Assembly: GCF_000684975.1 (NCBI RefSeq)
Contig: NZ_BAXZ01000017.1
Coordinates: 62,001 to 126,000 of the forward strand
DNA from: Paraburkholderia acidipaludis NBRC 101816
GTDB taxonomy: Bacteria > Pseudomonadota > Gammaproteobacteria > Burkholderiales > Burkholderiaceae
DNA length: 64,000 nt
Reading direction: 5' to 3'
Shown here one piece after another: positions 19,256 to 27,487 of this stretch. Position numbers and translations under genes: made by a program. Positions within the stretch are counted from its first letter, which is position 1; every line of letters begins with the position of its first letter. Below the pieces are notes generated by a model. It saw only the letters and a program-made list of their open reading frames with translations, was not told the origin of the DNA and did no database searches.

Positions 19256-20398
19256 ATGACTGCATTCCCGTCGCAAAACTCCCCACGGATCTTGCTGGTT
19301 GGCCTGTCGTCCGGCATGGGGGGGATGCATCTCCCCCGACGTCTGGCGCATGCGGGTCTCGAAGTTGTCTTCGCCGGCGTAAGGACATGCATGGCGTCCC
19401 GTTCCGGCCATGTCCGAATGTTTTATCCATGGCAGCCCGATGGGGGTGGCCTGGCTGTGGAGCCATTCATGGATTGCGTCAGACAGTCCCAGCCCCAATG
19501 GGTCATCCCGCTGGACGAACTATCGATCCAGGTCCTGCAGCAAATCGGCATCGGACAGCTTCACGGGGGTACGTTGCCGCTGCCAGCCGACGTTGTGGAA
19601 CTGGTTCGACGCTCCCTCGGTGATCCGGCTGGGTATCCGCTTTTCGCCGTGCGCCGCCGCGCATACGAGATCGCTCATGCGGCAATGATCCCGGTGGCAG
19701 CACAGGCGAACGCGGCCACGGCCGAAGCGTGCCGCGAATTTGCCCGAGAGCATGGCTATCCGGTGGTTCTAAAACAGGAGGCATCCAGCGCGGGCGTCGC
19801 CGCTTTCATTCTGGACAGCGAAGCAGCCCTGGATGACTTCACTTCCAGGGAGCCATTTTCCCGGGCGGGCCAGCCATGGGTGATTCAACGCTTCATTCCC
19901 GGAGTGCTGGGCATGCACGCCGTCTTTGCCGTGCGGGGCCGTATCTTGGCGAAACTTAGCGCGGTCCAGAGCAGACGGCGCAACGACAGGCCGACAGCAC
20001 CGAGCAGCGTGGTCAGGTTGCTTCAGCACGATGCGATGGCAGCCAGTTGCGCCGCGTTCGTGGCGGCCACCGGCGCCTCGGGATTTCATGGCTGGGATTT
20101 CCAGGTGGACGAAGCCGGGAATGCCCTGATGATCGAGCATAACCCCCGACCCATTTCCATCTCCCATCTGGGATACCTGCTGGGTGACGATCTATGCCAG
20201 GCGCTGGCTACCGCTTGTGGCGGAACCATCGGCAACCCGGTTCCGAGCACTGGCGGGGACTGCCATGTCGCACTTTTCCCGGACGAGTGGCAACGAGATC
20301 CCCTCAGTCCCATGCTTCACGAAACGTTTCACGATGCCCCCTGGGACGATCAGCCGTTGTTCGCAGCCTTGCTGCAAGAGAATATGCGCTTAATTTAG
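19256..20398 (+). CDS. Orphan ATP-grasp ligase-like protein
   Basis: A 380-residue protein. The N-terminal PreATP-grasp region (RILLVGLSSGMGGMHLPRRL) is followed by an ATP-grasp core: HGYPVVLKQEASSAGVAAF with the ATP-binding Lys, WVIQRFIPG, and WDFQVDEAGNALMIEHNPRP with the metal ligands E/N. The fold joins a carboxylate to an amine or thiol using ATP. Substrate is unknown and no partner enzyme is adjacent. The gene has lower GC than the upstream backbone and abuts a transposase scrap, which points to horizontal transfer. Confidence 0.8.
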   Translation: MTAFPSQNSPRILLVGLSSGMGGMHLPRRLAHAGLEVVFAGVRTCMASRSGHVRMFYPWQPDGGGLAVEPFMDCVRQSQPQWVIPLDELSIQVLQQIGIGQLHGGTLPLPADVVELVRRSLGDPAGYPLFAVRRRAYEIAHAAMIPVAAQANAATAEACREFAREHGYPVVLKQEASSAGVAAFILDSEAALDDFTSREPFSRAGQPWVIQRFIPGVLGMHAVFAVRGRILAKLSAVQSRRRNDRPTAPSSVVRLLQHDAMAASCAAFVAATGASGFHGWDFQVDEAGNALMIEHNPRPISISHLGYLLGDDLCQALATACGGTIGNPVPSTGGDCHVALFPDEWQRDPLSPMLHETFHDAPWDDQPLFAALLQENMRLI

Positions 20399-20758
20399 TG
20401 AGAGAGCGCGCGCGAGCGGCTGTAAGGTGATCCGAAAAGGGATACTTCATCCGCTACAGGCAGTCACTGGGACTCTATGAATGGTGAACTGGGTCGGATT
20501 CTCATTGTGGGCGCCCGAGCCTGTCCCGCAAGGGTTTGGGCGATGTGGTGATGCGCCTTTTATCCCCTGAGCTAATCCCGGGGGGGAACGGCGGAACGCA
20601 ATGGACTTTGCGCATGAGAAACGATGCCCCTACGCCCGTTGTCTCTCACCTGGCAACTAGACTGAAAGGCGTGGGCAGAAAACTCAAGGTTTTAATCAGG
20701 TAGCCGATAACCAGCTACCCAGTCTAGTTTTCCAAGAAGGATTTGGAGAAACACACAA
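20399..20758. other. Intergenic region before the DUF262 gene
   Basis: About 360 bases with no convincing gene. It holds a tRNA-like D-arm string around 20561-20582 (minus strand) that does not extend to a whole tRNA, and, next to the downstream gene, the multi-stem element listed separately. The rest shows nothing recognisable. Confidence 0.5.
20655..20729 (+). ncRNA. Predicted multi-stem RNA upstream of DUF262 gene
   Basis: Perfect 10-base inverted repeats AACTAGACTG (20655-20664) and CAGTCTAGTT (20720-20729) enclose two inner hairpins: AAAAC-TCAAG-GTTTT and GGTAGC-CGATAACCA-GCTACC. This would fold as a closed junction of about 75 nt, ending in a short T-run, 29 bases before the DUF262 start. 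It may be a 5'-UTR regulatory structure or a small RNA. Folding is inferred by eye. Confidence 0.4.
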
Positions 20759-22636
20759 ATGGCAGGCCAATTCGAAAAGCCGATCTCGATTCGTCAGGCG
20801 CTACGGAACATTGATGATCGAACATTCTTGCTACCAGCGATTCAGCGCAATTTCGTCTGGTCGACGCAGCAGATTTGCGTCCTGTTCGACTCGCTGATGC
20901 GAGGATACCCGATCAGCACCTTCATGATGTGGGACGTCACAAGCACGGCGATCAAGAACCACTACCGCTTCTATGATTTTTTGACTCACTACTGCCAGCG
21001 ATTCAAGGAATCTAATGATCATGTTCCCACTCATGGGGATTTCAAAGATTTCAAGGCGGTGATCGATGGCCAGCAACGGTTGACATCGATCTATATCGGA
21101 TTGAAGGGCACGTATGCCTATAAGCGCCCTCGCGTCTGGTGGCCCAACACACGAAACGATGAGATATTGCCACCGCGACGCCTGTTCCTGAACTTGACGA
21201 AGGGCTTGGAGGGACAGGAAAACGAGTCGATGACACAGTACGACTTCCGCTTCCTGGCTGAGAGCCAGGTTGAACAGTACGCGGAAGACCCTTCTTCTCA
21301 CTGGTTCGAAGTGGGTCAAGTGTTAAGACTGCCGGAAGTGGCTTCGTTGGACCAGATTCCACTCGAAGTGGTGTTGCCTTATCTCAGGCAGCACTCCCTG
21401 GCGGACAACGAGTATGCGCGCAATACATTAACCCGCCTGTACTACGTCATTCGGCATCAAGAGGTGATCCACTACTACAACGAGAAAAGCCAGGACATCG
21501 ATCACGTCCTGGACGTGTTCATCCGGACAAATAGCGGGGGCACGCCGCTTGCTTTCTCAGATCTGCTCATGTCGATCGCGATCGCCAATTGGGAGGGCGA
21601 CGCTCGCACGGATATCGATGATCTCGTGGTCGAAGTACGGCAAAGTTCGGCTATGAACTTCTCGATAGGCCGCGACTGGGTGCTGAAAACGTGTCTCATG
21701 CTGACTGAGGCCGACGTGAAGTTCAAAGTCAAGAACTTTGACACCAACCAGGTCAGCAAGATTCAGGAGCAGTGGAAAGGGATCAGGGCGTGCGTGATCG
21801 AAACGTTCAAACTGCTTCGCCGCTTCGGGCTTAACGACCAGTCTTTGAGAGCCAAAAACGCGGTTATCCCATTGGCCTACTATCTCTACCGCCAGTCCTA
21901 TGCCGGCGAGCCGCTCTATTTGAGCATCAACAACCTCAATCACCTTCGTGACGAGCGGGCGGACCTGTCGCGCTGGCTCAATATGGCTCTTCTGCGCGGG
22001 GTGTTCGGCGGACAGGCGGATGGCGTGCTGACACGAATGAGGAATGTCGTCACGTCCAACAGGTCCAAGGGCGCCTTCCCGTTGAAGGAAATCATCGACG
22101 CCTTCAAAACCACCAACAAGGATTTGCGTTTCGACGAGGATTACCTGAAAAGTCTGCTGAATATTCAGTACGGGGATCCGCGTTGTCGCCTGGTGTTGAA
22201 TCTCCTTTTCCCTGAAGTCAACGAACATCTGCTTCTGGACATCGATCACCTGCATCCGGCAAGCGCTTTTGACAAGGCGGCGCTCGCATCGGCATCGTTT
22301 CTCCAGGACGCGCCCGATCGCCTTAATTTCTACAGCGATCCTGTCAACTGGAACTCGATCGCGAACTTGCATCTTCTGCATACATCGCAGAACCGGTCGA
22401 AGCAGGATATGGCGCTGGTCGACTGGATGGCAGTGCCCCATACTGGCTTCAAAGCTGCAGACCTGCTGCTCACCGGAGAAGACAGCTTGTGCTTCGCAGA
22501 TTTCGAAGCCTTCTGTTGCAAGAGGCGTGAGGCATTGCTTCGACGCTTGCGCGACAACGTCGAAGTCACCACGTCACTGCTGGTACCCCAGGAAGTGCTA
22601 GACGAGGAAGAGGAAATGGCCACGTCCGCCGCGTAA
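20759..22636 (+). CDS. DUF262/HNH protein, GmrSD-like putative defence nuclease
   Basis: A 625-residue protein with an N-terminal DUF262 domain: LLPAIQRNFVWSTQQICVLFDSLMRGYPIS, then VIDGQQRLTSIYIGL with the catalytic-type DGQQR, then FIRTNSGGTPLAFSDLLMS. A C-terminal HNH-like (DUF1524-type) nuclease segment follows (LLLDIDHLHPAS ... IANLHLLHTSQNRSKQD). This GmrS-GmrD arrangement in one chain is known from type IV restriction enzymes and anti-phage proteins such as BrxU and SspE. It is preceded by GGAG. No partner methylase or phosphorothioation genes are nearby. Confidence 0.8.
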   Translation: MAGQFEKPISIRQALRNIDDRTFLLPAIQRNFVWSTQQICVLFDSLMRGYPISTFMMWDVTSTAIKNHYRFYDFLTHYCQRFKESNDHVPTHGDFKDFKAVIDGQQRLTSIYIGLKGTYAYKRPRVWWPNTRNDEILPPRRLFLNLTKGLEGQENESMTQYDFRFLAESQVEQYAEDPSSHWFEVGQVLRLPEVASLDQIPLEVVLPYLRQHSLADNEYARNTLTRLYYVIRHQEVIHYYNEKSQDIDHVLDVFIRTNSGGTPLAFSDLLMSIAIANWEGDARTDIDDLVVEVRQSSAMNFSIGRDWVLKTCLMLTEADVKFKVKNFDTNQVSKIQEQWKGIRACVIETFKLLRRFGLNDQSLRAKNAVIPLAYYLYRQSYAGEPLYLSINNLNHLRDERADLSRWLNMALLRGVFGGQADGVLTRMRNVVTSNRSKGAFPLKEIIDAFKTTNKDLRFDEDYLKSLLNIQYGDPRCRLVLNLLFPEVNEHLLLDIDHLHPASAFDKAALASASFLQDAPDRLNFYSDPVNWNSIANLHLLHTSQNRSKQDMALVDWMAVPHTGFKAADLLLTGEDSLCFADFEAFCCKRREALLRRLRDNVEVTTSLLVPQEVLDEEEEMATSAA

Positions 22637-23437
22637 GGGGCGATAACGGGCGCGACATGTTTCCTTCGTCGTTCGCGGCGGAATAACGGCGCACCGAATC
22701 CAGTATCCATAAAATTTCGGTACCGAACGGACGTTGAAATCGTGCGTAGCGAGCGTCCGATGGGGGTGGCGCACTGAGTCCGTCACACGCAACCACTCGC
22801 GGGCGCGTCCATGCAAAACGCATGAGTCGGTAGTCGGCGGCGGATTCAATCGACAGTGAGGTCAGGATTGTCGACAATGTCCGTTCCAGTACTGGATCAT
22901 TCGCTACGGAACGTCTAAAGAACATCGTTTTCAGGGCGATAACCGATATATCGCCCTTATCAACCCTCTGTGCACGATGCCATCGTCCTTAATGATCCAC
23001 CCGACAATGCCAGAGCGGCGCGTGAAGTTCGGTTTCAACTAGTCCGCCTTGGTATTCGGCACCATTTGGGCATACTCCGAAGGGCTGATTGTTCAAGGAG
23101 GGCGGATGGCCGCCGCCGATGCCGCCGCCGGTCTTCTGTGCTTTTCCCACCGTCCAGCCTTTTTGACGGCAGCTTTGATTCTGTTTGGGGCAAAGAACGT
23201 GTACTGTGCGCGCCATGGCGCCGCCTGGGTGGGCCAGCGATTGCGAGATCAAGGCTACCGCGCGCTCCAATAGCCTCGCTTTCGACATACAACGGCGAGC
23301 CCTGGTTTCAATATCAACTTTGGGCGACCGTGATTATCTCGGTTATGGGGCACCGAGCGGCCGGCTTCGGTCGTTCGTCATCGTAGGCCAGATCGTTGGC
23401 ATTCGACCGACACGTAAACGTCATCTTGGGGAAATCG
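22637..23437. other. Long intergenic region with degenerate repeat
   Basis: About 800 bases after the DUF262 gene. The first ~300 bases, read on the minus strand, contain a copy of the degenerate repeat family found between the following genes (GGCGGATTCAA and GTCGACAAT blocks). From 22989 to 23288 the minus strand is open for 99 codons (four Cys, Gly-rich middle), but it has no good ribosome-binding site and no recognised family, so it is not called as a gene. Confidence 0.45.
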
Positions 23438-23770
23438 ATGAAGGCTGGATTGTGCGGATGTTGCCTGCTACTGCTCTTTAGCCCAATTACGAGGGCACAG
23501 GAAATTGGCTCAATTGTTCAAGCGACGTCGATCACTTTCGCATGTGTACAACTCGAAGATGCTACATCTATAGGTGTTTCATTGGATAAAGGCGATGATT
23601 CGAAACTCAAGGACCTGGTCAAGCAGCATCTCTGCGTGAACATTTCCCGAAACGTTTCATGGCAGGTTCAGCGCGTCAGCGCCCCTTGGGTCTTGATTTC
23701 CGTCCCTGGACTGCCCGAATCCGCGGCATGGTCTCCACTGGACAAATACGCAGCCGTCAATCCGAAGTAG
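23438..23770 (+). CDS. Small secreted hypothetical protein
   Basis: A 110-residue protein with a clear signal peptide (MKAGLCGCCLLLLFSPITRAQ, cleavage after TRA). The mature part has two Cys (FACVQLED, HLCVNIS) that could form a disulfide. ATG 23438 with GGGG upstream is preferred to an earlier in-frame start because the signal sequence begins there. No family was recognised. It stands alone in the repeat-rich accessory segment. Confidence 0.6.
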   Translation: MKAGLCGCCLLLLFSPITRAQEIGSIVQATSITFACVQLEDATSIGVSLDKGDDSKLKDLVKQHLCVNISRNVSWQVQRVSAPWVLISVPGLPESAAWSPLDKYAAVNPK

Positions 23771-23789
23771 CCACTCCGCACACCGTCTC

Positions 23790-23990
23790 TGGCGGAAAAT
23801 CTGGTGTGGGTATCTGTGCGTGAATGTCCGCTTAGGGCATTGGCGAATCGCGGTTGTTGTCGACTTACGCTCGTTGCATGAGTTGACCGCCCGTGGTGAT
23901 CTTCGCGCTCGGTCGTCGGACGGTAGCCGGCCAGTTTGGGACGTTCGACGCCGTCACACGAATCATCGACAATCCCGAGATTTAAATGCA
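23790..23990 (+). repeat. Degenerate intergenic repeat, copy A
   Basis: Carries the blocks GCTCGTTGCATG, GATCTTCGCGCTCGG and ATCGACAATC in order. They match the copy at 29080-29250 with similar spacing, with the sequence between them partly conserved. It lies in the gap between two small orphan genes. Confidence 0.6.
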
Positions 23991-24002
23991 AAGACGAGCG
24001 CG

Positions 24003-24476
24003 ATGAGAATAATGGCTGATCGACAGCACTTACTTGACGGACGGACACTCACATTACTACTGCTGGCCTCCTTCTGGTTCTCCGCCAACGCAATGGCCAT
24101 TGGCGGCCACGGTGGAGAGGGAGCGCATTTCGGGGGCGAGGACGCTGGTTTTGGCCGCTATGGTCGTCGCGGCGAGGCAGATGTACTTCATGACGGCACA
24201 GGCAATCGCTTGCCGGGCGTGGTCACTGCACAGGAGGAGGGAAGCAGGATCGCTGGCCACGACTATGATCGGGAGGGGATCGATCTCAGCGAGCAGAAGA
24301 TCCATCCCGATGAATACCCGGTTGTTTCCGGCGGGCATCTTGTCGGCTGGCAATCCCTAAACGACCGACAGGCAAGCCGAGCGACTTGGCGTGACGCCCA
24401 TCGTGTCCGCACGCTTTTCATTCTCGTTGGCCTTGTCGTGCTCGGCGTTGCTGTATCTGTGTTTGCATTCAGTTAG
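24003..24476 (+). CDS. Small membrane-anchored hypothetical protein
   Basis: A 157-residue protein from ATG 24003. An N-terminal hydrophobic segment (LTLLLLASFWFSANAMA) is probably a signal peptide. A Gly-rich hydrophilic region with KIHPDEYPVVSGGHLVGWQSL follows, then a C-terminal membrane helix (TLFILVGLVVLGVAVSVFAF). The frame is open upstream to 23820, but that part lies in the repeat. Function unknown. Confidence 0.5.
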   Translation: MRIMADRQHLLDGRTLTLLLLASFWFSANAMAIGGHGGEGAHFGGEDAGFGRYGRRGEADVLHDGTGNRLPGVVTAQEEGSRIAGHDYDREGIDLSEQKIHPDEYPVVSGGHLVGWQSLNDRQASRATWRDAHRVRTLFILVGLVVLGVAVSVFAFS

Positions 24477-24640
24477 CCCATGCGTGAACCTGCTAGAGAG
24501 ACGCCAGCCGGCCACGAGCAGACGGTCGACGTCGTCGGGTAGATCGTCGACAATGAGCGTCGCAAGGCTTCTGTCCAACACGCAGCACAACACTCGATGG
24601 TAAACAGCCTGCCCCAGCACCAGCCGCCACGAGGGAGAAA

Positions 24641-25096
24641 ATGGGCCGCCTGAGAAAGACAATGGCATCGCTTCGAATTATTGGCGATGATCTCGACCCG
24701 GATGAAATTACAAGCCTGCTCCGTTGTGCTCCGACAGAGTCGCAATCGAAGGGTGACGAATTAGTTGGCAAGAAAAGCGGGCGGTCGCGCATCGCTGCAT
24801 TCGGAAGCTGGTCGTTGAAGGCTCCCGCACAAGAACCTGGTAACCTGGAAGCACAGGTCACTTGGCTGTTGAAAGCAACGACTGGCGATCTCGATGCATG
24901 GCAATCAATTGCCGCGCGTTACAAGGTCGATCTATTTTGTGGGCTCTTCATGGATCAGTGGAACGATGGCGAATCGATCTCTGCTGCGTCCCTGTTAGCG
25001 CTCGGATCACGGCACATTCAGCTGGATCTCGATATTTACGGGGCCGCTGTTGGCGCGCAGGAAGGTTCAAACGAAATGTCCAACGTCGGTTTGTAG
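24641..25096 (+). CDS. DUF4279 family protein
   Basis: A 151-residue cytoplasmic protein with the DUF4279 N-terminal pattern SLRIIGDDLDPDEITSLL and a later FDQW-like middle (DLFCGLFMDQWNDG). Family members often sit next to contact-dependent or polymorphic toxins as putative immunity proteins, but no toxin gene is visible here. Start at ATG 24641 with GGGAG upstream; a second ATG at 24662 is possible. Confidence 0.75.
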   Translation: MGRLRKTMASLRIIGDDLDPDEITSLLRCAPTESQSKGDELVGKKSGRSRIAAFGSWSLKAPAQEPGNLEAQVTWLLKATTGDLDAWQSIAARYKVDLFCGLFMDQWNDGESISAASLLALGSRHIQLDLDIYGAAVGAQEGSNEMSNVGL

Positions 25097-25210
25097 GCGA
25101 CGCGACTGTCTCTTGCAGTCGTGTTATGCCTGTTGCATCGTGCACGTGTCGGACACGATCGTGGCGCTCCGTCGTCGGGCTCTGGTCGGCCATGAGTGGT
25201 CAGTCATAGC
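25097..25210 (+). repeat. Degenerate intergenic repeat, copy B
   Basis: Contains TTATGC-C-TGTTGCAT followed by CGATC...GCGCTC and GTCGTCGGGCT..GGTCGGCC. This aligns block by block with the copies at 23790-23990 and 29080-29250. It lies directly after the DUF4279 gene. Confidence 0.45.
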
Positions 25211-25246
25211 CTCCTCCAAAACGTGAGGAGATTTGCCGTAGCTTTG

Positions 25247-25495
25247 TCAGAACTTCAAGGAACGTCGCAACCAAAGGAAGGTGGTGAAGCCTGCGACGGA
25301 TATTAGAATAATGAGTAGAAAATAGCCCCATTCTTTTCGCGTGGTTGGCAACGTGCCACCAACGATATCCGCCCCCCCTCCTGAGAGCAGGGCCACTATC
25401 AGTATGGCTACGCCCACGAATACCATCACTCCCTTCGCTAGACCGCCAAAGAACTCCTCAGCAAGTCGTGCCATTTTGGATGCGCTGTCAGCCAT
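25247..25495 (-). CDS. Small two-helix membrane protein
   Basis: An 82-residue protein with two hydrophobic helices (GVMVFVGVAILIVALLSGGG and WGYFLLIILISVAGFTTFLW) joined by a short polar loop. Both ends are charged, ending in LRRSLKF. No family recognised. It is the only accessory gene on the minus strand in this segment. A membrane role such as a toxin or immunity function is possible but unsupported. Confidence 0.55.
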   Translation of the reverse strand: MADSASKMARLAEEFFGGLAKGVMVFVGVAILIVALLSGGGADIVGGTLPTTRKEWGYFLLIILISVAGFTTFLWLRRSLKF

Positions 25496-25559
25496 TTGCT
25501 CCGGTCGTCGGTGTCTATTACAGATTCATCATGTAAGTTCCTTAGCCTAACATGAAGAG

Positions 25560-25745
25560 TGACCGCTTCGAGTAAGGTGCGATGTCCGCTCAGGGCGGCG
25601 GATTCAACCGGTCGATGCAACCGCATTGACGTCGGATCGGATCGTCGGTTCAGCATCGGACCGTGCTCGGCGGCCGCTCGCGAAATGCGGACTAGCGGCG
25701 CTGGCCCTGAGTGAAACGGACGTTCGCCGACGTGGCTTTGATATG
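25560..25745 (-). repeat. Degenerate intergenic repeat, copy C (minus strand)
   Basis: On the minus strand it contains GGTTGCA followed by TCGACCGGTTGAATCCGCCG (25596-25615). That 20-mer occurs identically at 58789-58808 far downstream, and the flanking GTTGC is also shared. Related blocks occur in the other intergenic gaps of this segment. Confidence 0.55.
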
Positions 25746-25756
25746 GGCCGGTGGGA

Positions 25757-25785
25757 TTGACAGATTCCGGTGGGAAACTTAGCAT
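25757..25785 (+). promoter_or_regulatory. Promoter of tyrS leader
   Basis: A perfect -35 TTGACA (25757-25762), a 17-base spacer and -10 TAGCAT (25780-25785). Transcription would start at about 25792, next to the ATG of the leader peptide, so the leader would be translated from a leaderless or nearly leaderless transcript. Confidence 0.7.
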
Positions 25786-25792
25786 CGTTGCT

Positions 25793-25858
25793 ATGAACTC
25801 AACTTCGCACACCCTCCGCGCCTATTACGCGTCGTTCCCTCTAGAGCGACGCGGTTGA
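25793..25858 (+). CDS. Tyr-rich leader peptide of tyrS attenuator
   Basis: A 21-codon frame, ATG AAC ... TGA, encoding MNSTSHTLRAYYASFPLERR and a final G. Adjacent Tyr codons TAT TAC occupy 25823-25828. Right behind them, CGCGTCG (25828-25834) and CGACGCG (25847-25853) form a 7-bp hairpin. The terminator of the next entry follows the stop codon. This is the layout of a classical amino-acid attenuator: ribosomes stalled at Tyr codons when charged tRNA-Tyr is scarce would mask the first hairpin arm. It is unusual for a tyrosyl-tRNA synthetase gene. Confidence 0.7.
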   Translation: MNSTSHTLRAYYASFPLERRG

Positions 25859-25870
25859 GTCACGTATAGC

Positions 25871-25898
25871 AAACGCCGCCGACAAGGCGGCGTTTTTG
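25871..25898 (+). terminator. Intrinsic terminator in tyrS leader
   Basis: AAACGCCGCC - GACAA - GGCGGCGTTTTTG: a nine- to ten-base GC-rich stem, a five-base loop and a T-run. It lies between the leader peptide and the tyrS ribosome-binding site, so it acts inside the transcription unit. The alternative pairing is suggested by GCGGTTG (just before the terminator) against CAAACGC. Confidence 0.85.
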
Positions 25899-25936
25899 TA
25901 TCAGTCCACCTTGCGGCTATCCCCAAGGAAAGGACT

Positions 25937-27256
25937 ATGGCCTCAAATTCCCATGCCTCGTTAGATAAACCGACCTCCCGGTCGAACGCGCTACGGACCC
26001 TGACCGAGCGCGGATATATCAATCAGTGCACGAACCTCGAAGGTTTAGATGCGCTGTTCGATGAGTGCTGCGTTCCGGTATATCTTGGGTTCGATGCCAC
26101 AGCCGACAGCTTGCACGTAGGCCATCTGATGGCGATCATGGCGCTCAGGCATTTGCAGCAGTGCGGTCACAAGCCAATAGTCCTGGTAGGTGGCGGCACC
26201 ACGAGGATCGGTGATCCGAGCTTCCGATCCGAAGCCCGCCCGATGCTAACCGACGAACAGATAGCGATCAACATTACAGGAATCCGGAAGGCATTTTCCC
26301 AGTACCTTGAATTCGGCGATGGTCCTACGGACGCAGTCATGTTCAACAACGCCGAGTGGCTGGATTCACTTTCCTATTTAGGCATGCTGCGCGATGTCGG
26401 GCGTCATTTTTCCGTCAATCGAATGTTGTCGTTCGACAGTGTGAAGTCCAGACTGGATCGGCAAGAAGGGCTGAGCTTGCTTGAGTTCAATTACATGGTG
26501 CTGCAAGCGTACGACTTTGTTGAGCTGTCGCGCCGCATCGATTGCCGTGTGCAGTTGGGAGGTACTGACCAATGGGGCAACATTGTCAGTGGCGTGGACC
26601 TCGTCCGGCGGGTCGACGGTAAGGAGGTGTTCGGATTGACCGTACCGCTGCTGACTACCGCCTCCGGGGCCAAAATGGGCAAGACCGCGTCGGGCGCGGT
26701 CTGGCTCAATGCCGATCGTTTGTCGCCATACGAGTACTGGCAATTCTGGCGAAATACCGAGGACGGAGATGTGGCCAGATTTCTGCGCCTGTTCACGGAC
26801 CTTTCGCTCGACGAAATCACTCACTTGGTCGCCGACCTGCGAGTAATCAATGAAGCCAAGAAGCGGCTCGCGGACGAGGCAACGCGGCTTGCTCATGGAG
26901 CCGACGCAGCACGTCGCTCAGCAGAAACAGCAAGACTGGCGTTTGAAGAGGGAACGGATGCCGGAGGGCTACCGTCGCTGTCAGTCACGGCAGAGGAACT
27001 TGGAGCGGGTATCTATATCGTCGACCTGCTTGTCAACGCGGGTCTTGCTGCTTCGAAAAGCGATGCACGCCGATTGATCGCCGGCAATGGTGTGCGTATC
27101 GGAGGCGGAGTTATCGGTAGGGTGGGTGCGAAGCTGACCGAAGCGGAGTTTGGCATGCAGCCCCAAGTTCGCTTGTCGGTTGGTCGAAAACGACACGTTC
27201 TCATCGTATTGAGCGAGTCTGATCACGGCAACGATGGCAGTGGAGGTGCCCGCTAG
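25937..27256 (+). CDS. tyrS: Tyrosyl-tRNA synthetase
   Basis: A 439-residue class I synthetase. The HIGH motif is LHVGHLM, the KMSKS motif is KMGKT (AKMGKTASG), and the Tyr-binding region includes GFDATADSLHVG and QLGGTDQWGNI. A C-terminal S4-like RNA-binding domain is visible (VDLLVNAGLAASKSDARRLIAGNGVRI). The start at 25937 has AGGAAAGG. It sits among orphan genes in an accessory segment behind an attenuator, so it is probably an extra copy beside a chromosomal housekeeping enzyme elsewhere. Such copies can give resistance to a tyrosyl-tRNA synthetase inhibitor; that role is inference. Confidence 0.93.
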   Translation: MASNSHASLDKPTSRSNALRTLTERGYINQCTNLEGLDALFDECCVPVYLGFDATADSLHVGHLMAIMALRHLQQCGHKPIVLVGGGTTRIGDPSFRSEARPMLTDEQIAINITGIRKAFSQYLEFGDGPTDAVMFNNAEWLDSLSYLGMLRDVGRHFSVNRMLSFDSVKSRLDRQEGLSLLEFNYMVLQAYDFVELSRRIDCRVQLGGTDQWGNIVSGVDLVRRVDGKEVFGLTVPLLTTASGAKMGKTASGAVWLNADRLSPYEYWQFWRNTEDGDVARFLRLFTDLSLDEITHLVADLRVINEAKKRLADEATRLAHGADAARRSAETARLAFEEGTDAGGLPSLSVTAEELGAGIYIVDLLVNAGLAASKSDARRLIAGNGVRIGGGVIGRVGAKLTEAEFGMQPQVRLSVGRKRHVLIVLSESDHGNDGSGGAR

Positions 27257-27334
27257 GCCGCCACAATGTTGACGGCCATGATCATTTCCTGTTCCCACGC
27301 GGATACGAAGGTCCGAGATTGGCGAATGACTTGA

Positions 27335-27425
27335 CGTTCGCCCCTACCGTCGCCGACGGCGGCTTAGGGTCGCTTTGCTGCGTTCGCCGTCGGCCCGGAC
27401 TCGGTCACGAACGGTACTTCGCGCT
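27335..27425 (+). repeat. Degenerate intergenic repeat, copy D (weak)
   Basis: TTAGGGTCGCTTTGCTGCG followed by TTCGCCGTCGGCC resembles the start of the other copies (TTCAGGGTCGTTTATGCTCG, then GTTGCATG). Weaker than the others. It lies between tyrS and the next orphan gene. Confidence 0.35.
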
Positions 27426-27487
27426 TGCCGTGTCCTCGACAGAACAGGCGACCACGTGGGACTATGCGAAGGCACTGGGAGGTTTCA

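Noticed and set aside
20540..20600. tRNA-like D-arm string on the minus strand (GGGATTAGCTCAGGGG)
   Set aside because: No anticodon stem, T-arm or acceptor pairing follows. It cannot fold into a whole tRNA and is probably chance or a small fragment.
22989..23288. A 99-codon minus-strand open frame
   Set aside because: No ribosome-binding site or recognised domain, and it lies in the repeat-bearing gap, so it is not called as a gene.
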